DNA of 64,000 nt, taken from an uncultured Pelagibacteraceae bacterium. GTDB taxonomy: Bacteria; Pseudomonadota; Alphaproteobacteria; Pelagibacterales; Pelagibacteraceae. The notes beneath the pieces were generated by a model. That model saw nothing but the letters and a program-made list of their open reading frames with translations. It was not told the origin of the DNA and ran no database searches. The stretch is from positions 42,299-106,298 of the forward strand of contig CACDMX010000004.1 of the NCBI GenBank assembly GCA_902554035.1, read 5' to 3'. The position numbers were made by a program, and so were the translations under genes. This document shows positions 33,227-41,536 of this stretch, piece by piece (positions within the stretch are counted from its first letter, which is position 1; the number at the start of each line of letters is the position of its first letter).

Positions 33227-34234
33227 TTAATTTAATATATTTAAATCTTTTAAGATATTTTTAGGTATCAAAATTTTTCTTTTTATATTTTTCTTATATC
33301 TTTTAAATTTACTTTGACCAGGGTACAAGATTTCCTTTACACCATTTAATTTAGGTAATTTTTTTATTCTTTTAATATTTTCTTTTATTCTTTTATTGAA
33401 GTCTCCAACAAAAAGATTTGGTTTAACTACCAAAAATAAATGACCAATATTTTGTGGCCCTGAGAAATCTTCAAACGGATCTTTTACTTTACCTCCATGA
33501 TTTCCACCAGTAAATACACCGCTAAGAATATCTACCATCCAAGCAAGACCAGAACCTCTAAAACCTGATATTGGCAATTGAACACCTGCTAATGCCTTTT
33601 TTGCATTGGTTGTCGGCTTTCCAAACTTATCTAAAGCAACTCCCTTCGGAATTTTTTTCCCCATTTGTGCTGCAACTCTAATTTTTCCCCTATTAATTTC
33701 AGAAACAGATGTGTCTAAAATAAAAGGAGTGTTTGAATAAGTTGGTGCTCCAAAACAAATTGGATTAGTTCCAAACAACTTTTTTTTAGCGCCGTGAGGA
33801 GCAATTGCGGGTGGTGCGTTAGTAAAACAAATTACAATTAAATTTTTTTTTGTAGCTTGTTCTGCGTAATAACCTGAAAGACCATAATGACCACTATTTT
33901 TGACGCCCACTAACCCAATTCCAGTTTTTCTTGCATTTTTTATTGCTTGCTTAATTCCAATATCTGCTGCAACGAACCCAATACTATTATTAGCATCAAT
34001 AAAGGATATAGATTGTGAAATTTTTTTAATTTTTATTTTGGGTTTTGGGTTAATAACTTTTTTTTTAATTCTTTCACAATACATTTTTAGCCTAGATAAT
34101 CCGTGACTGGGAGCTCCAACTAATTCGGCATTGATAATCGCATTAGCACAAATATTTGAATGTACTTTACTAAGTCCAAACTTTTGGAATATATCTCTTA
34201 ATAATTTTTTTAAACTTTTACTTGTAACTTTCAA
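33227..34234 (-). CDS. Ldh2/MDH family (malate/L-lactate/sulfolactate-type) dehydrogenase
   Basis: The 335-residue protein has the Ldh2 family landmarks 'VGVKNSGHYGLSGYYAEQA' (NAD loop with the catalytic His-Gly), 'FTNAPPAIAPHGA' and 'GTNPICFGAP'. The C-terminal part 'SGFRGSGLAWMVDILSGVFTGG' is also standard. Relatives oxidise malate, lactate, ureidoglycolate, sulfolactate or 2,3-diketogulonate. The gene overlaps the upstream epimerase gene start by 17 bases (34218-34234), so it belongs to the glycan operon despite being an oxidoreductase. Substrate cannot be determined. Confidence 0.75.
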   Translation of the reverse strand: MKVTSKSLKKLLRDIFQKFGLSKVHSNICANAIINAELVGAPSHGLSRLKMYCERIKKKVINPKPKIKIKKISQSISFIDANNSIGFVAADIGIKQAIKNARKTGIGLVGVKNSGHYGLSGYYAEQATKKNLIVICFTNAPPAIAPHGAKKKLFGTNPICFGAPTYSNTPFILDTSVSEINRGKIRVAAQMGKKIPKGVALDKFGKPTTNAKKALAGVQLPISGFRGSGLAWMVDILSGVFTGGNHGGKVKDPFEDFSGPQNIGHLFLVVKPNLFVGDFNKRIKENIKRIKKLPKLNGVKEILYPGQSKFKRYKKNIKRKILIPKNILKDLNILN

Positions 34235-35267
34235 TTATTTCCCCAATGATTTTTCTTGTATTATATTTTTGTTTCCAATTAGGATAATGTTTTTTAAATT
34301 TATTTAAACTGGATATATACCAAATATGGTCACCTACACGAGGTATTTTAATAAAGTTTCTTTTTATAGATATATTTGCAATTTCTTCAACCAGATTTAA
34401 AGCTTCAATTATAGAACAGTTTGAATATCTTCCACCTCCAATATTATAAATTTCTCCTCTTCTAGGTTTTTTAAAAAATTCCCAAAAACAATTAATTAAA
34501 TCATTACTATGGATATTATCTCTAACTTGTTTTCCTTTATAGCCTATTAGAGAATATTTTTTATTCTTTAAAGATATTTTTACCAGATAGGATAAAAAGC
34601 CATGTAATTTTGCTCCACTATGATTTGGTCCCGTAATACATCCAGCACGAAAACAGACAGTTTTTAAACCAATATTTTTTCCATACTCTTGCACAATAAG
34701 ATCAGCATATGTTTTTGAGACACCAAAAAAACTATGTGTACAGTCGTCAATTGAAAAATTTTCATCAATTCCTCTGAAATATTTGTCTGTTTTTTTTAAT
34801 TCCCAACGTGTTTTTTTTTCTAAAATTTTAAGTCTATTAGGATTGTCGCCATAAACTTTATTAGTGGACATAAAAATAAAAGGGGCCTCCTGGCAGTATT
34901 TTTTTGTTAACTCTAGTAAATTCAAGGTTCCCGTAGCATTGACATTGAAGTCTATTATTGGATAATTTTTTCCATAATCATGAGATGGCTGCGCCGCACA
35001 ATGAATAACTAGAGAAATATGTTTAGAATATTTTTTAAAAATCTTATCCAAACTATTAAAATTACGAATATCAATGCTAAAATTTTTGAATTTCTTATTG
35101 TTTTTAAGAAGTTTACTTTTTAACCATAATGTAGATCCATCTTTACCAAAAAAAAATCTTCTTAAGTTATTATCAATTCCAATTACATCAAAACCTTTTT
35201 TGCTAAAAAAATTAACTGCCTCTGAACCAACCAAACCTGAAGAACCAGTTATTATGACTATAGACAT
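34218..35267 (-). CDS. NAD-dependent epimerase, CDP-paratose 2-epimerase-like
   Basis: A 349-residue short-chain dehydrogenase: NAD motif 'GSSGLVG' (8-14), 'MSTNKVYGDNPN' (133-144) and 'THSFFGVSKTYADL' (177-190), where Lys185 is kept but the catalytic Tyr is Phe181. In CDP-tyvelose/paratose 2-epimerase relatives I recall a Phe at this site, so it is probably a subfamily feature. 'CFRAGCITGPNHSGAKLHGFLSYLV' and 'KGKQVRDNIHSNDL' also match that group. It likely acts on a CDP-sugar made by RfbF, RfbG and the DegT-like enzyme in this window. The stop is shared with the next gene by 1 base. Confidence 0.75.
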   Translation of the reverse strand: MSIVIITGSSGLVGSEAVNFFSKKGFDVIGIDNNLRRFFFGKDGSTLWLKSKLLKNNKKFKNFSIDIRNFNSLDKIFKKYSKHISLVIHCAAQPSHDYGKNYPIIDFNVNATGTLNLLELTKKYCQEAPFIFMSTNKVYGDNPNRLKILEKKTRWELKKTDKYFRGIDENFSIDDCTHSFFGVSKTYADLIVQEYGKNIGLKTVCFRAGCITGPNHSGAKLHGFLSYLVKISLKNKKYSLIGYKGKQVRDNIHSNDLINCFWEFFKKPRRGEIYNIGGGRYSNCSIIEALNLVEEIANISIKRNFIKIPRVGDHIWYISSLNKFKKHYPNWKQKYNTRKIIGEIIESYK

Positions 35268-36289
35268 TAAAAATATTTTTTTATATTTGTTTTATTGTTT
35301 GATAACCATTTATAGGTATCTTTAACAATATCGTACATAGTTTTTTTTTGTTTCCATTTATAGGTTTTTAAAACATTTCTATTATCAGTAATGTAGTATG
35401 GAATGTCATAAATTGAAGTTTTGGATATTTTACCAATTTTAATTTTATTTCCTGTAATTTTTTGGCAAAGCAAAGTTAAATTTTTAAGTGATGTAAAATT
35501 TTTTTTTGAACCACCAACAGTAAAAAGTCTATTATTTATTTTCTTTAAATTTTTAATTTGGATATGAATGAGATCACATAGATCTTTGATATGTAATACA
35601 TCTCTAACTTGGTTTCCATGACCACCATAACCAATATAATTTAATTTTTTTTTGTTTAAGTGTCTCCATATCCACAAACTAACAAAACCCTGATCTTGTT
35701 TACCAAATTGAAGAGGTCCAGAAATTACACCGCATCTATTAATAAGATATTTAATACCAAAAGCGTATGAAAATTCCTCTATAAACATTTCAGATGCAAA
35801 CTTTGTTAGTCCATAGATAGATTTTGCTCCTTTTGTAGGTTGTGCTTCGCTTATTGTTTTTTTAATAGGAAGATTTTTTTTGATATTTTTATTTTTTATA
35901 ATATTACTTAATTGATCAATTGGATAAACTCTACTAGAAGATAGAAAAATAATTTTAGATTTATCCTTTTTTGCTTTTTTCAAGATATTAATAGTTCCAA
36001 TTAAGTTTGTATTAATTACTTTATCAATTTTTTTTTTTGAAATTTCCACAGCTGCCTCAGCACAACAGTCAATAATTAAATTATATTTTGGTAATTTTTT
36101 TATTACTTTTTGATTATTAATATTAAAATTATAATTTTTTATATAATTTTTTTTTAATAATTCTAAATTATACTTAGAACCTTTTCTAGAAAGATTATCT
36201 AAACAATGAATTTTATATTTTTTTTTTGCTAAATGTAAAGCAATGTTTGTTCCAACAAAACCACATCCACCTGTAATTAAAATTTTCAT
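35267..36289 (-). CDS. NAD-dependent epimerase/dehydratase of nucleotide sugars
   Basis: A 340-residue Rossmann protein: 'ITGGCGFVGTNIA' (5-17), 'LSSSRVYPID' with the catalytic Ser/Thr, and 'SIYGLTKFASEMFIEEF' with the YxxxK pair. The ending resembles NDP-sugar epimerase/dehydratases (GalE/RmlB/WcaG relatives). 'GGHGNQVRDVLHIKDLCDLIH' is a typical substrate-binding text. Sugar not identifiable. It overlaps the adjacent CDP-paratose-epimerase-like gene by 1 base and the GT2 gene by 4, so the three are coupled. Confidence 0.75.
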   Translation of the reverse strand: MKILITGGCGFVGTNIALHLAKKKYKIHCLDNLSRKGSKYNLELLKKNYIKNYNFNINNQKVIKKLPKYNLIIDCCAEAAVEISKKKIDKVINTNLIGTINILKKAKKDKSKIIFLSSSRVYPIDQLSNIIKNKNIKKNLPIKKTISEAQPTKGAKSIYGLTKFASEMFIEEFSYAFGIKYLINRCGVISGPLQFGKQDQGFVSLWIWRHLNKKKLNYIGYGGHGNQVRDVLHIKDLCDLIHIQIKNLKKINNRLFTVGGSKKNFTSLKNLTLLCQKITGNKIKIGKISKTSIYDIPYYITDNRNVLKTYKWKQKKTMYDIVKDTYKWLSNNKTNIKKYF

Positions 36290-37005
36290 TTCTTATTTTT
36301 TAACAAAATTTTTTCCAATAAGCAGTATGATAATGTAAATAAATACATTGAACTTAGTTCTTTTATTTTAAATTTAGATTTTCCTCTGCTCCTGTTTCTC
36401 CAGTTTATTGGCGTTATTTGATAATTATATTTTCGTATAATAATTTTTAGTGGCAGTTCAAGAAATATATTAAAATTTTCTGATACAAATGGCATTAGTT
36501 TTAATAGTGTTTTTCTTTTATAAATTTTAAATGCATTTGTGAAATCATTGTAATTAGACCACAATATTAATCTAACAAAATTGTTAAAAATTCTATTTAA
36601 AATAAATTTTATTTTGGGATAATTTTTTATTTTTGACAGTCTTGAAAATCTTGTACCTAAAACAGCATCTAAATTATTTTTGCTAATACGCCTATAATAC
36701 TTTTTTAAATCAGTTAAATCATCTGACATATCGGACATAAAAATACATATATATTCATTAGTTGATTTTTCCACGCCTAACTCAATTGCTGAACCTAGTC
36801 CCTTTTTTTTATTATTAAAGAGTTTAATAAAATTTTTATTTTTTTTAAAATTTTTAATCACTTTTTCTGTTCCATCAGTACAAAAGTCATTAATAAATAT
36901 AATTTCAATTTTTTTAAAAATTTTTTTGAATTTAGCGAGTTTTTTCAAAGAAAATTCGATTTGGTTTACCTCATTATAAACTGGTATTATTAACGATAGA
37001 CTCAT
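36286..37005 (-). CDS. Family 2 glycosyltransferase (polyprenyl-phosphate sugar synthase-like)
   Basis: The 239 residues match the DPM1/ArnC-like GT2 group: 'LSLIIPVYNEVNQIEFSLKK' (3-22), 'IIFINDFCTDGTEKVI' (53-68), 'KGLGSAIELGVEKST' and a 'FMSDMSDD' metal site near 88-95, then 'TNAFKIYKRK'. No membrane segment follows, so it would be the soluble synthase type moving a sugar onto a polyprenyl phosphate. It is coupled to the epimerase by a 4-base overlap. A second similar synthase is encoded at 38845-39561. Confidence 0.8.
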   Translation of the reverse strand: MSLSLIIPVYNEVNQIEFSLKKLAKFKKIFKKIEIIFINDFCTDGTEKVIKNFKKNKNFIKLFNNKKKGLGSAIELGVEKSTNEYICIFMSDMSDDLTDLKKYYRRISKNNLDAVLGTRFSRLSKIKNYPKIKFILNRIFNNFVRLILWSNYNDFTNAFKIYKRKTLLKLMPFVSENFNIFLELPLKIIIRKYNYQITPINWRNRSRGKSKFKIKELSSMYLFTLSYCLLEKILLKNKK

Positions 37006-37028
37006 AAATAGTTTTAAACATAGTTAAT

Positions 37029-38843
37029 ATGAAAAATCAAAAAAAAATCATCTTTGAAGTTTTTCTAGTATCATTATCAATAATATTTTCTTTAGTTATT
37101 TGGAGGTATATTTTTTTACCTTACACCAGTACAGATATTGTAGGCAATTATTCCATTAATAATTACAACCAAAATAACGATCTTCTTAGATATCTTTTTT
37201 TTATCACTTTTTCCTTAATAGTTTTTATCTTGACCAAGTATTTTGGGGAAAAAAATATATTCAAAATATTTATAGAAAACTTGAGAAATATAAAAATATC
37301 CTACTCTAAAGATAATTTCTTAATATTATTGTTTGTAGGTTTAATATTTTTGGTTTTTTTGGAATTTTTTTCTATTGAATTTAAACCTAAATTGGATGTG
37401 TACCACGATGGTCAGTTAATAACTTCTGCTTTTAAAAATTACCAAGATAATTCTTTATGGTCTGGTTCATACATAATTACTGGAATTTTTAATGAAACAT
37501 TACTGTCTAAATTCGCCTGGAATTTTTTTGATACTTTAAGCATTGGTTCAGCAAAATTTGGTTTTATTTTTTTAGTACTAATAAATAAAATTTTATTAAC
37601 CTTTTTTGCTTTCCAGATTACTTCCAATGTTAATTTAAAATTTTACTCTAAATGTATATTTTTATTATTAATTTTTTTAATTTTTCAAAATTTGATTGAT
37701 TACAATTTTGGAAAAGGAGATCATTTTAATTATAGAGACTTACCAATTTTGTTACTATTAATATTACTACCTTATGCAATAAGTGAAAAAAAATACTCTC
37801 ATATATTTGTATTTTGTATAGGATTTATAAGTTTGTTTACCTTCTTTTGGAGTTTAGACAGAGGAATAATTTTTAACTTATTGATAATTTTAATTTTTAT
37901 TTATTTTGCTCTTATCAATCATTATTTTAAAGTATTATTGTTATTAACATCAATAATTATGTCATGGTTATTATCTTCTTATTTGTTGGAGGATGAATTT
38001 AATCATTTTATATTAAACTCCATTTCAATTTTAAAAGAAATCAACAATATACATGGAATTATTCATCCTCTTCCTTTATCCGAGGAACAAAATTCTGCTA
38101 GAGCTACCAAAGGTTTATTGGCCATAATTACAAGCATGATTATAGTCTTAAATTTATTTTTGAAAAAAAATGATAAATATAGTTACAATACAAAATTTAT
38201 ATTATTTTTCATCTCTGCGTGCTGTTTTTTAGGATATTTAAATGCAATAGGAAGGTCGGATGGCATTCATATAAAAAATAGTTTTACTTTTCCTATAATA
38301 TTTTTTTCAATTTTAATTTTATTTAACTTTTTATTTTTTTTAGAAAAAAAATTTTATTTATTATTAAATAATTTTAATAACAGATTATCTATAATCTTAT
38401 TAATTTTAATAACTTCTTACTTTGGTTTAGAAATAAAACCTCAAAACATTTATAGTTTTCCAAATAGACTTGGATCATATATTAATTTAGAGGACAGAAA
38501 ATTTATACCAGCTCAATATGAGCAATTCATTGATAAAATGAAGCCGATTCTTAAAAATGAAGACTGTATACAATTGTTTACAAATAATGCAATTTTACCA
38601 TACCTTTTGAGAAAAAAAAATTGTACTAAATATTATTATGTTTGGGCCGTAGGTTCAGAAAAGGTCCAAAATGATTTTATAAACGAAATGAACAAGGTTA
38701 AATTTATAATAGCTGACAAAGTAGAAATTGAAAATGATTTTTCGCCAGCATATAGATTGCATCATCTTACAAAACATATTAATAAACATTATAAAGAAAT
38801 TTTATCATCTTATAAATTTAGAGTTTTAATGAAAAAAAACTAA
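37029..38843 (+). CDS. Large polytopic membrane protein, possibly GT-C glycosyltransferase
   Basis: The 604-residue protein has about eleven or more hydrophobic helices (residues about 8-30, 53-73, 100-115, 175-200, 200-225 and onward to about 450) and a soluble C-terminal domain of about 120 residues. I recognise no family motif, but the luminal acidic/His text 'LDVYHDGQLITSAF' early after the first helices is of the type seen in GT-C membrane glycosyltransferases. It lies between two polyprenyl-phosphate-sugar synthase genes and is followed by one 1 base downstream, fitting a sugar-transfer membrane enzyme. Polymerase or ligase roles are equally possible. Confidence 0.55.
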   Translation: MKNQKKIIFEVFLVSLSIIFSLVIWRYIFLPYTSTDIVGNYSINNYNQNNDLLRYLFFITFSLIVFILTKYFGEKNIFKIFIENLRNIKISYSKDNFLILLFVGLIFLVFLEFFSIEFKPKLDVYHDGQLITSAFKNYQDNSLWSGSYIITGIFNETLLSKFAWNFFDTLSIGSAKFGFIFLVLINKILLTFFAFQITSNVNLKFYSKCIFLLLIFLIFQNLIDYNFGKGDHFNYRDLPILLLLILLPYAISEKKYSHIFVFCIGFISLFTFFWSLDRGIIFNLLIILIFIYFALINHYFKVLLLLTSIIMSWLLSSYLLEDEFNHFILNSISILKEINNIHGIIHPLPLSEEQNSARATKGLLAIITSMIIVLNLFLKKNDKYSYNTKFILFFISACCFLGYLNAIGRSDGIHIKNSFTFPIIFFSILILFNFLFFLEKKFYLLLNNFNNRLSIILLILITSYFGLEIKPQNIYSFPNRLGSYINLEDRKFIPAQYEQFIDKMKPILKNEDCIQLFTNNAILPYLLRKKNCTKYYYVWAVGSEKVQNDFINEMNKVKFIIADKVEIENDFSPAYRLHHLTKHINKHYKEILSSYKFRVLMKKN

Positions 38844-38844
38844 A

Positions 38845-39561
38845 GTGAAAAAAGTAGCTATAATCATTCCTACATTTAATGAATTAGAGAATATCGAGAA
38901 ATTGATAAAAGAAATTTCAAAAAATGTTCCGGAGTCAACCATATTTATAGTTGACGACACAACTGATAAAGAAATAGGAAATTTGATTAATTCTAAAAAT
39001 CTAAATGCTATCTATTCTCATAGAGAAAATTTAAAAGGAAGAGGATCTGCTGTTTTATATGGTTTAAGAAATGCATTAAAAGAGCAGAAGTTTGATGTTT
39101 TTATTGAGATGGATGCAGATTTTTCGCATAACCCAGATGAGTTAAGAAAAAATTTAAAATATTTTTACGATAATGATTTAGATTTATTAATAGCAAGTAG
39201 ATATCAAAAGAAGAGTAAAATAATTAACTGGGGCATTAATAGAAGAATACTATCAAAACTTTCAAATATCTTGGCAAGATTTCTACTAGGCGTAAAACTA
39301 AAAGATTTTACTAATGGATTTAGGATTTATTCAAAAAAAGCAGCCGATTTAATTACCAATAAATGTGGAAATATTGGAGATGGTTTTATAATTTTATCTG
39401 AGATAATTATTGTTCTAAAAAATAATTCCATGAAAATTGATGAAATAGAAACTATTTTTATAAACAGAACAAGAGGAGAAAGTTCTGTAAATTTTAAATT
39501 AGTAATGGCCTCTTTATATGGAATTTTAAAATTATTTTTTATAAAAAATAAATTAAAATAA
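38845..39561 (+). CDS. Dolichol-phosphate mannose synthase-like glycosyltransferase
   Basis: The 238 residues are a close match to the DPM1 class: 'IIIPTFNELENIEKLI' (6-21), 'IFIVDDTTDKEI' , 'GRGSAVLYGLRNAL' and 'FIEMDADFSHNPDEL' with the DXD at about 92-94, then 'TNGFRIYSKKAADL'. It makes a polyprenyl-phosphate sugar at the inner face of the membrane. The start is GTG, one base after the stop of the upstream membrane protein, so they form a unit in which this enzyme may supply the lipid-linked donor. It ends next to the convergent DegT-like gene. Confidence 0.85.
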   Translation: MKKVAIIIPTFNELENIEKLIKEISKNVPESTIFIVDDTTDKEIGNLINSKNLNAIYSHRENLKGRGSAVLYGLRNALKEQKFDVFIEMDADFSHNPDELRKNLKYFYDNDLDLLIASRYQKKSKIINWGINRRILSKLSNILARFLLGVKLKDFTNGFRIYSKKAADLITNKCGNIGDGFIILSEIIIVLKNNSMKIDEIETIFINRTRGESSVNFKLVMASLYGILKLFFIKNKLK

Positions 39562-39565
39562 TTAA

Positions 39566-40795
39566 TTAAATATCGCTTATTTTTAGAAATTTTTTTTCTA
39601 ACAAATTTAATTCTCTATCTGTAATTTTAGTAACATGTATACCTATAAAAAAACCTCTATTTTCTATTTCTTGCGCACCTTTAAATTTCGTTTTTTTTGG
39701 ATTTAAATTGTAAAGTTTTACAGATGGTTGGTTTAAAAAATTTCCACTTATAATTGGTCTTGTCTCAATTCCATTTTTATTCAAATAAGATAAAAATTTC
39801 TTTTTTTTTTTAATATATTTTTTATTAATTAATATGGGCAATCCAAACCAGCTGGGCTCAACTTTTTTATCAAATTCAATAAAAGTAAATTGATTATTCC
39901 ATTTTTTTGATTTTTTAAGTTTATCTATTATTTTTTTTCTATTAAAAGACCTAATTTTTTTAAAAAAGTTTAACTTTTTAAATTGATTGTAACCTATTGC
40001 TGCTGAAACTTCTGTTGGTCTTAAATTAAACCCTGAATTTATAAAATTAAAGTTTTTCTTATTATTTTTTAAACCTCTATCCCATCCATGTGATCTCATA
40101 GAGTGTATTATTCTGTAATTATTGCTATCATTACATGTAATCATACCTCCCTCTCCAGACGTAATTTGATGAGAATAGTAAAAAGAAAAAGTACCAAATT
40201 CACCAAAGCTACCAAGATATTTATTATTAAATTTTGTGCCAAGTGATTCACAGGTATCTTCAATTAATTTAATTTTATTTTTTTTGATTATTTTTTTAAA
40301 TTGATTCATGTCCGGAGAATTTCCAAGAATATGTACTGCTAATATTGCTTTTGTTTTTTTCGAAATTTTATTCTTCAAATCTTTTAAGCATATATTCAAT
40401 GTTTTTGGATCTACATCAACAAATTTTGGTATTAAACCTGCTTGAACAATTGGCCATAAAGAAGTTGACCAGCAGAGGGCAGGAATTAAACATTCATCAC
40501 CTGTTTTTAAATGCCCTTTTTTCAATGGATTGATCATTGCAAATGTAGCAAGTAAATTTGCAGAGGAGCCAGAATTAACCATAAGAGCGTATTTAGAACC
40601 AATAAATTTTGCAAATTTTTTCTCAAATTTTTTAGTGACTTGAGACATTGTAATTTTTTTTGACAGAAGAACCTTAATACCTTCAATCATATCATTATTG
40701 GAAAATGAATTTGGAGATAACTGATAAATATTTTTTTCTTTTTTGGTACTTCTATCAATTAATTTACTTAGGTAATTAAAATTTTTCTTATTCAT
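39566..40795 (-). CDS. DegT/DnrJ-family PLP enzyme with His at the lysine site (RfbH/ColD-like dehydratase)
   Basis: The 409-residue protein has the sugar aminotransferase fold: 'VNSGSSANLLATFAMI' (73-88), 'EDTCESLGTKF' (179-189, Asp180 for PLP) and 'GTFSFYYSHQITSGEGG' (201-217). In aminotransferases the PLP Lys sits where His209 stands here. This Lys-to-His change is known in RfbH (CDP-6-deoxy-hexulose 3-dehydratase) and ColD, so the enzyme probably removes a 3-hydroxyl group. RfbH's Fe-S Cys cluster is absent, closer to ColD. RfbF and RfbG are encoded at 58.6-60.3 kb. It is convergent with the DPM-like gene. Confidence 0.7.
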   Translation of the reverse strand: MNKKNFNYLSKLIDRSTKKEKNIYQLSPNSFSNNDMIEGIKVLLSKKITMSQVTKKFEKKFAKFIGSKYALMVNSGSSANLLATFAMINPLKKGHLKTGDECLIPALCWSTSLWPIVQAGLIPKFVDVDPKTLNICLKDLKNKISKKTKAILAVHILGNSPDMNQFKKIIKKNKIKLIEDTCESLGTKFNNKYLGSFGEFGTFSFYYSHQITSGEGGMITCNDSNNYRIIHSMRSHGWDRGLKNNKKNFNFINSGFNLRPTEVSAAIGYNQFKKLNFFKKIRSFNRKKIIDKLKKSKKWNNQFTFIEFDKKVEPSWFGLPILINKKYIKKKKKFLSYLNKNGIETRPIISGNFLNQPSVKLYNLNPKKTKFKGAQEIENRGFFIGIHVTKITDRELNLLEKKFLKISDI

Positions 40796-40833
40796 AATAA
40801 TTTAGCATGTTTTTAATAACATAATTTATTAAA

Positions 40834-41535
40834 TTAGTAATTAATAATATTTTTTTTTCTACTTTCTAAAATTCTTCTGCAAAAAAAATAAAATTTTTCA
40901 AATATATTAAAATTAATATTTTTATTTATTGTTGGAAAATTATAAATAGTTGAATTATCCTGTTGTTTAAGTCCATAAAATTTAGATCTATCTTTTGAAA
41001 AACCTTTCATGTTTTGAAAAGAATTAAAATCTAGGGTTAAAGCATGCTTGAATTTTCCTATTTGTTTTTCCCATATATAATGATTAAACAAAGATACATG
41101 TATATCTTGTTCAATTTCTGGAAATAAAACCTTGTAACGACTGTAAAATTCATTCCATCCCATGTAAATATTTTTTTTTATTGCTTTTTCATAAGACTGT
41201 TTAATTTCCGCGTGTGTTCTGAATAGATATATATACAAAGTATCTTCTTTTACTAATTCTGTTCTTTTATAAACAAATTCATTTACGTTTAAAAAAAAAT
41301 TATTATGTTTTTTTACAAACGAATTTAAATAAATAAAATGTTTATTTAAAAAATTTGCTTCATTAAAAATCTGTTCATCTTTAAAATTTAAAAATTTTGA
41401 AAAATTTTCAGTTACAAATGTAGATCCAGATCTTGCTTGCGAAAATAAAATTATATTTTTTAATTTTTTTTCTTTAAAGTAAGAGGCAACTTGTTCATAT
41501 GAATATAGTTTAAATTCAAATTCAACATTACCCAT
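40834..41535 (-). CDS. Sulfotransferase-like protein
   Basis: Start chosen at ATG 41535 ('MGNVEFEFKL'), 1 base after the tauC stop; an upstream GTG at 41550 is possible. The 233 residues contain the PAPS-binding P-loop 'SQARSGSTF' (32-40) and, with the expected spacing, 'FRTHAEIKQSYEKA' with Arg106 and Ser114, which match the 3'-phosphate-binding motif of sulfotransferases. The rest is divergent, Lys/Asn/Phe-rich and unlike any specific sulfotransferase. It follows the taurine permease gene, which makes a sulfur-related role possible; a glycan or lipid sulfation role would fit the glycan genes on its other side. Confidence 0.65.
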   Translation of the reverse strand: MGNVEFEFKLYSYEQVASYFKEKKLKNIILFSQARSGSTFVTENFSKFLNFKDEQIFNEANFLNKHFIYLNSFVKKHNNFFLNVNEFVYKRTELVKEDTLYIYLFRTHAEIKQSYEKAIKKNIYMGWNEFYSRYKVLFPEIEQDIHVSLFNHYIWEKQIGKFKHALTLDFNSFQNMKGFSKDRSKFYGLKQQDNSTIYNFPTINKNINFNIFEKFYFFCRRILESRKKNIINY

Positions 41536-41536
41536 T

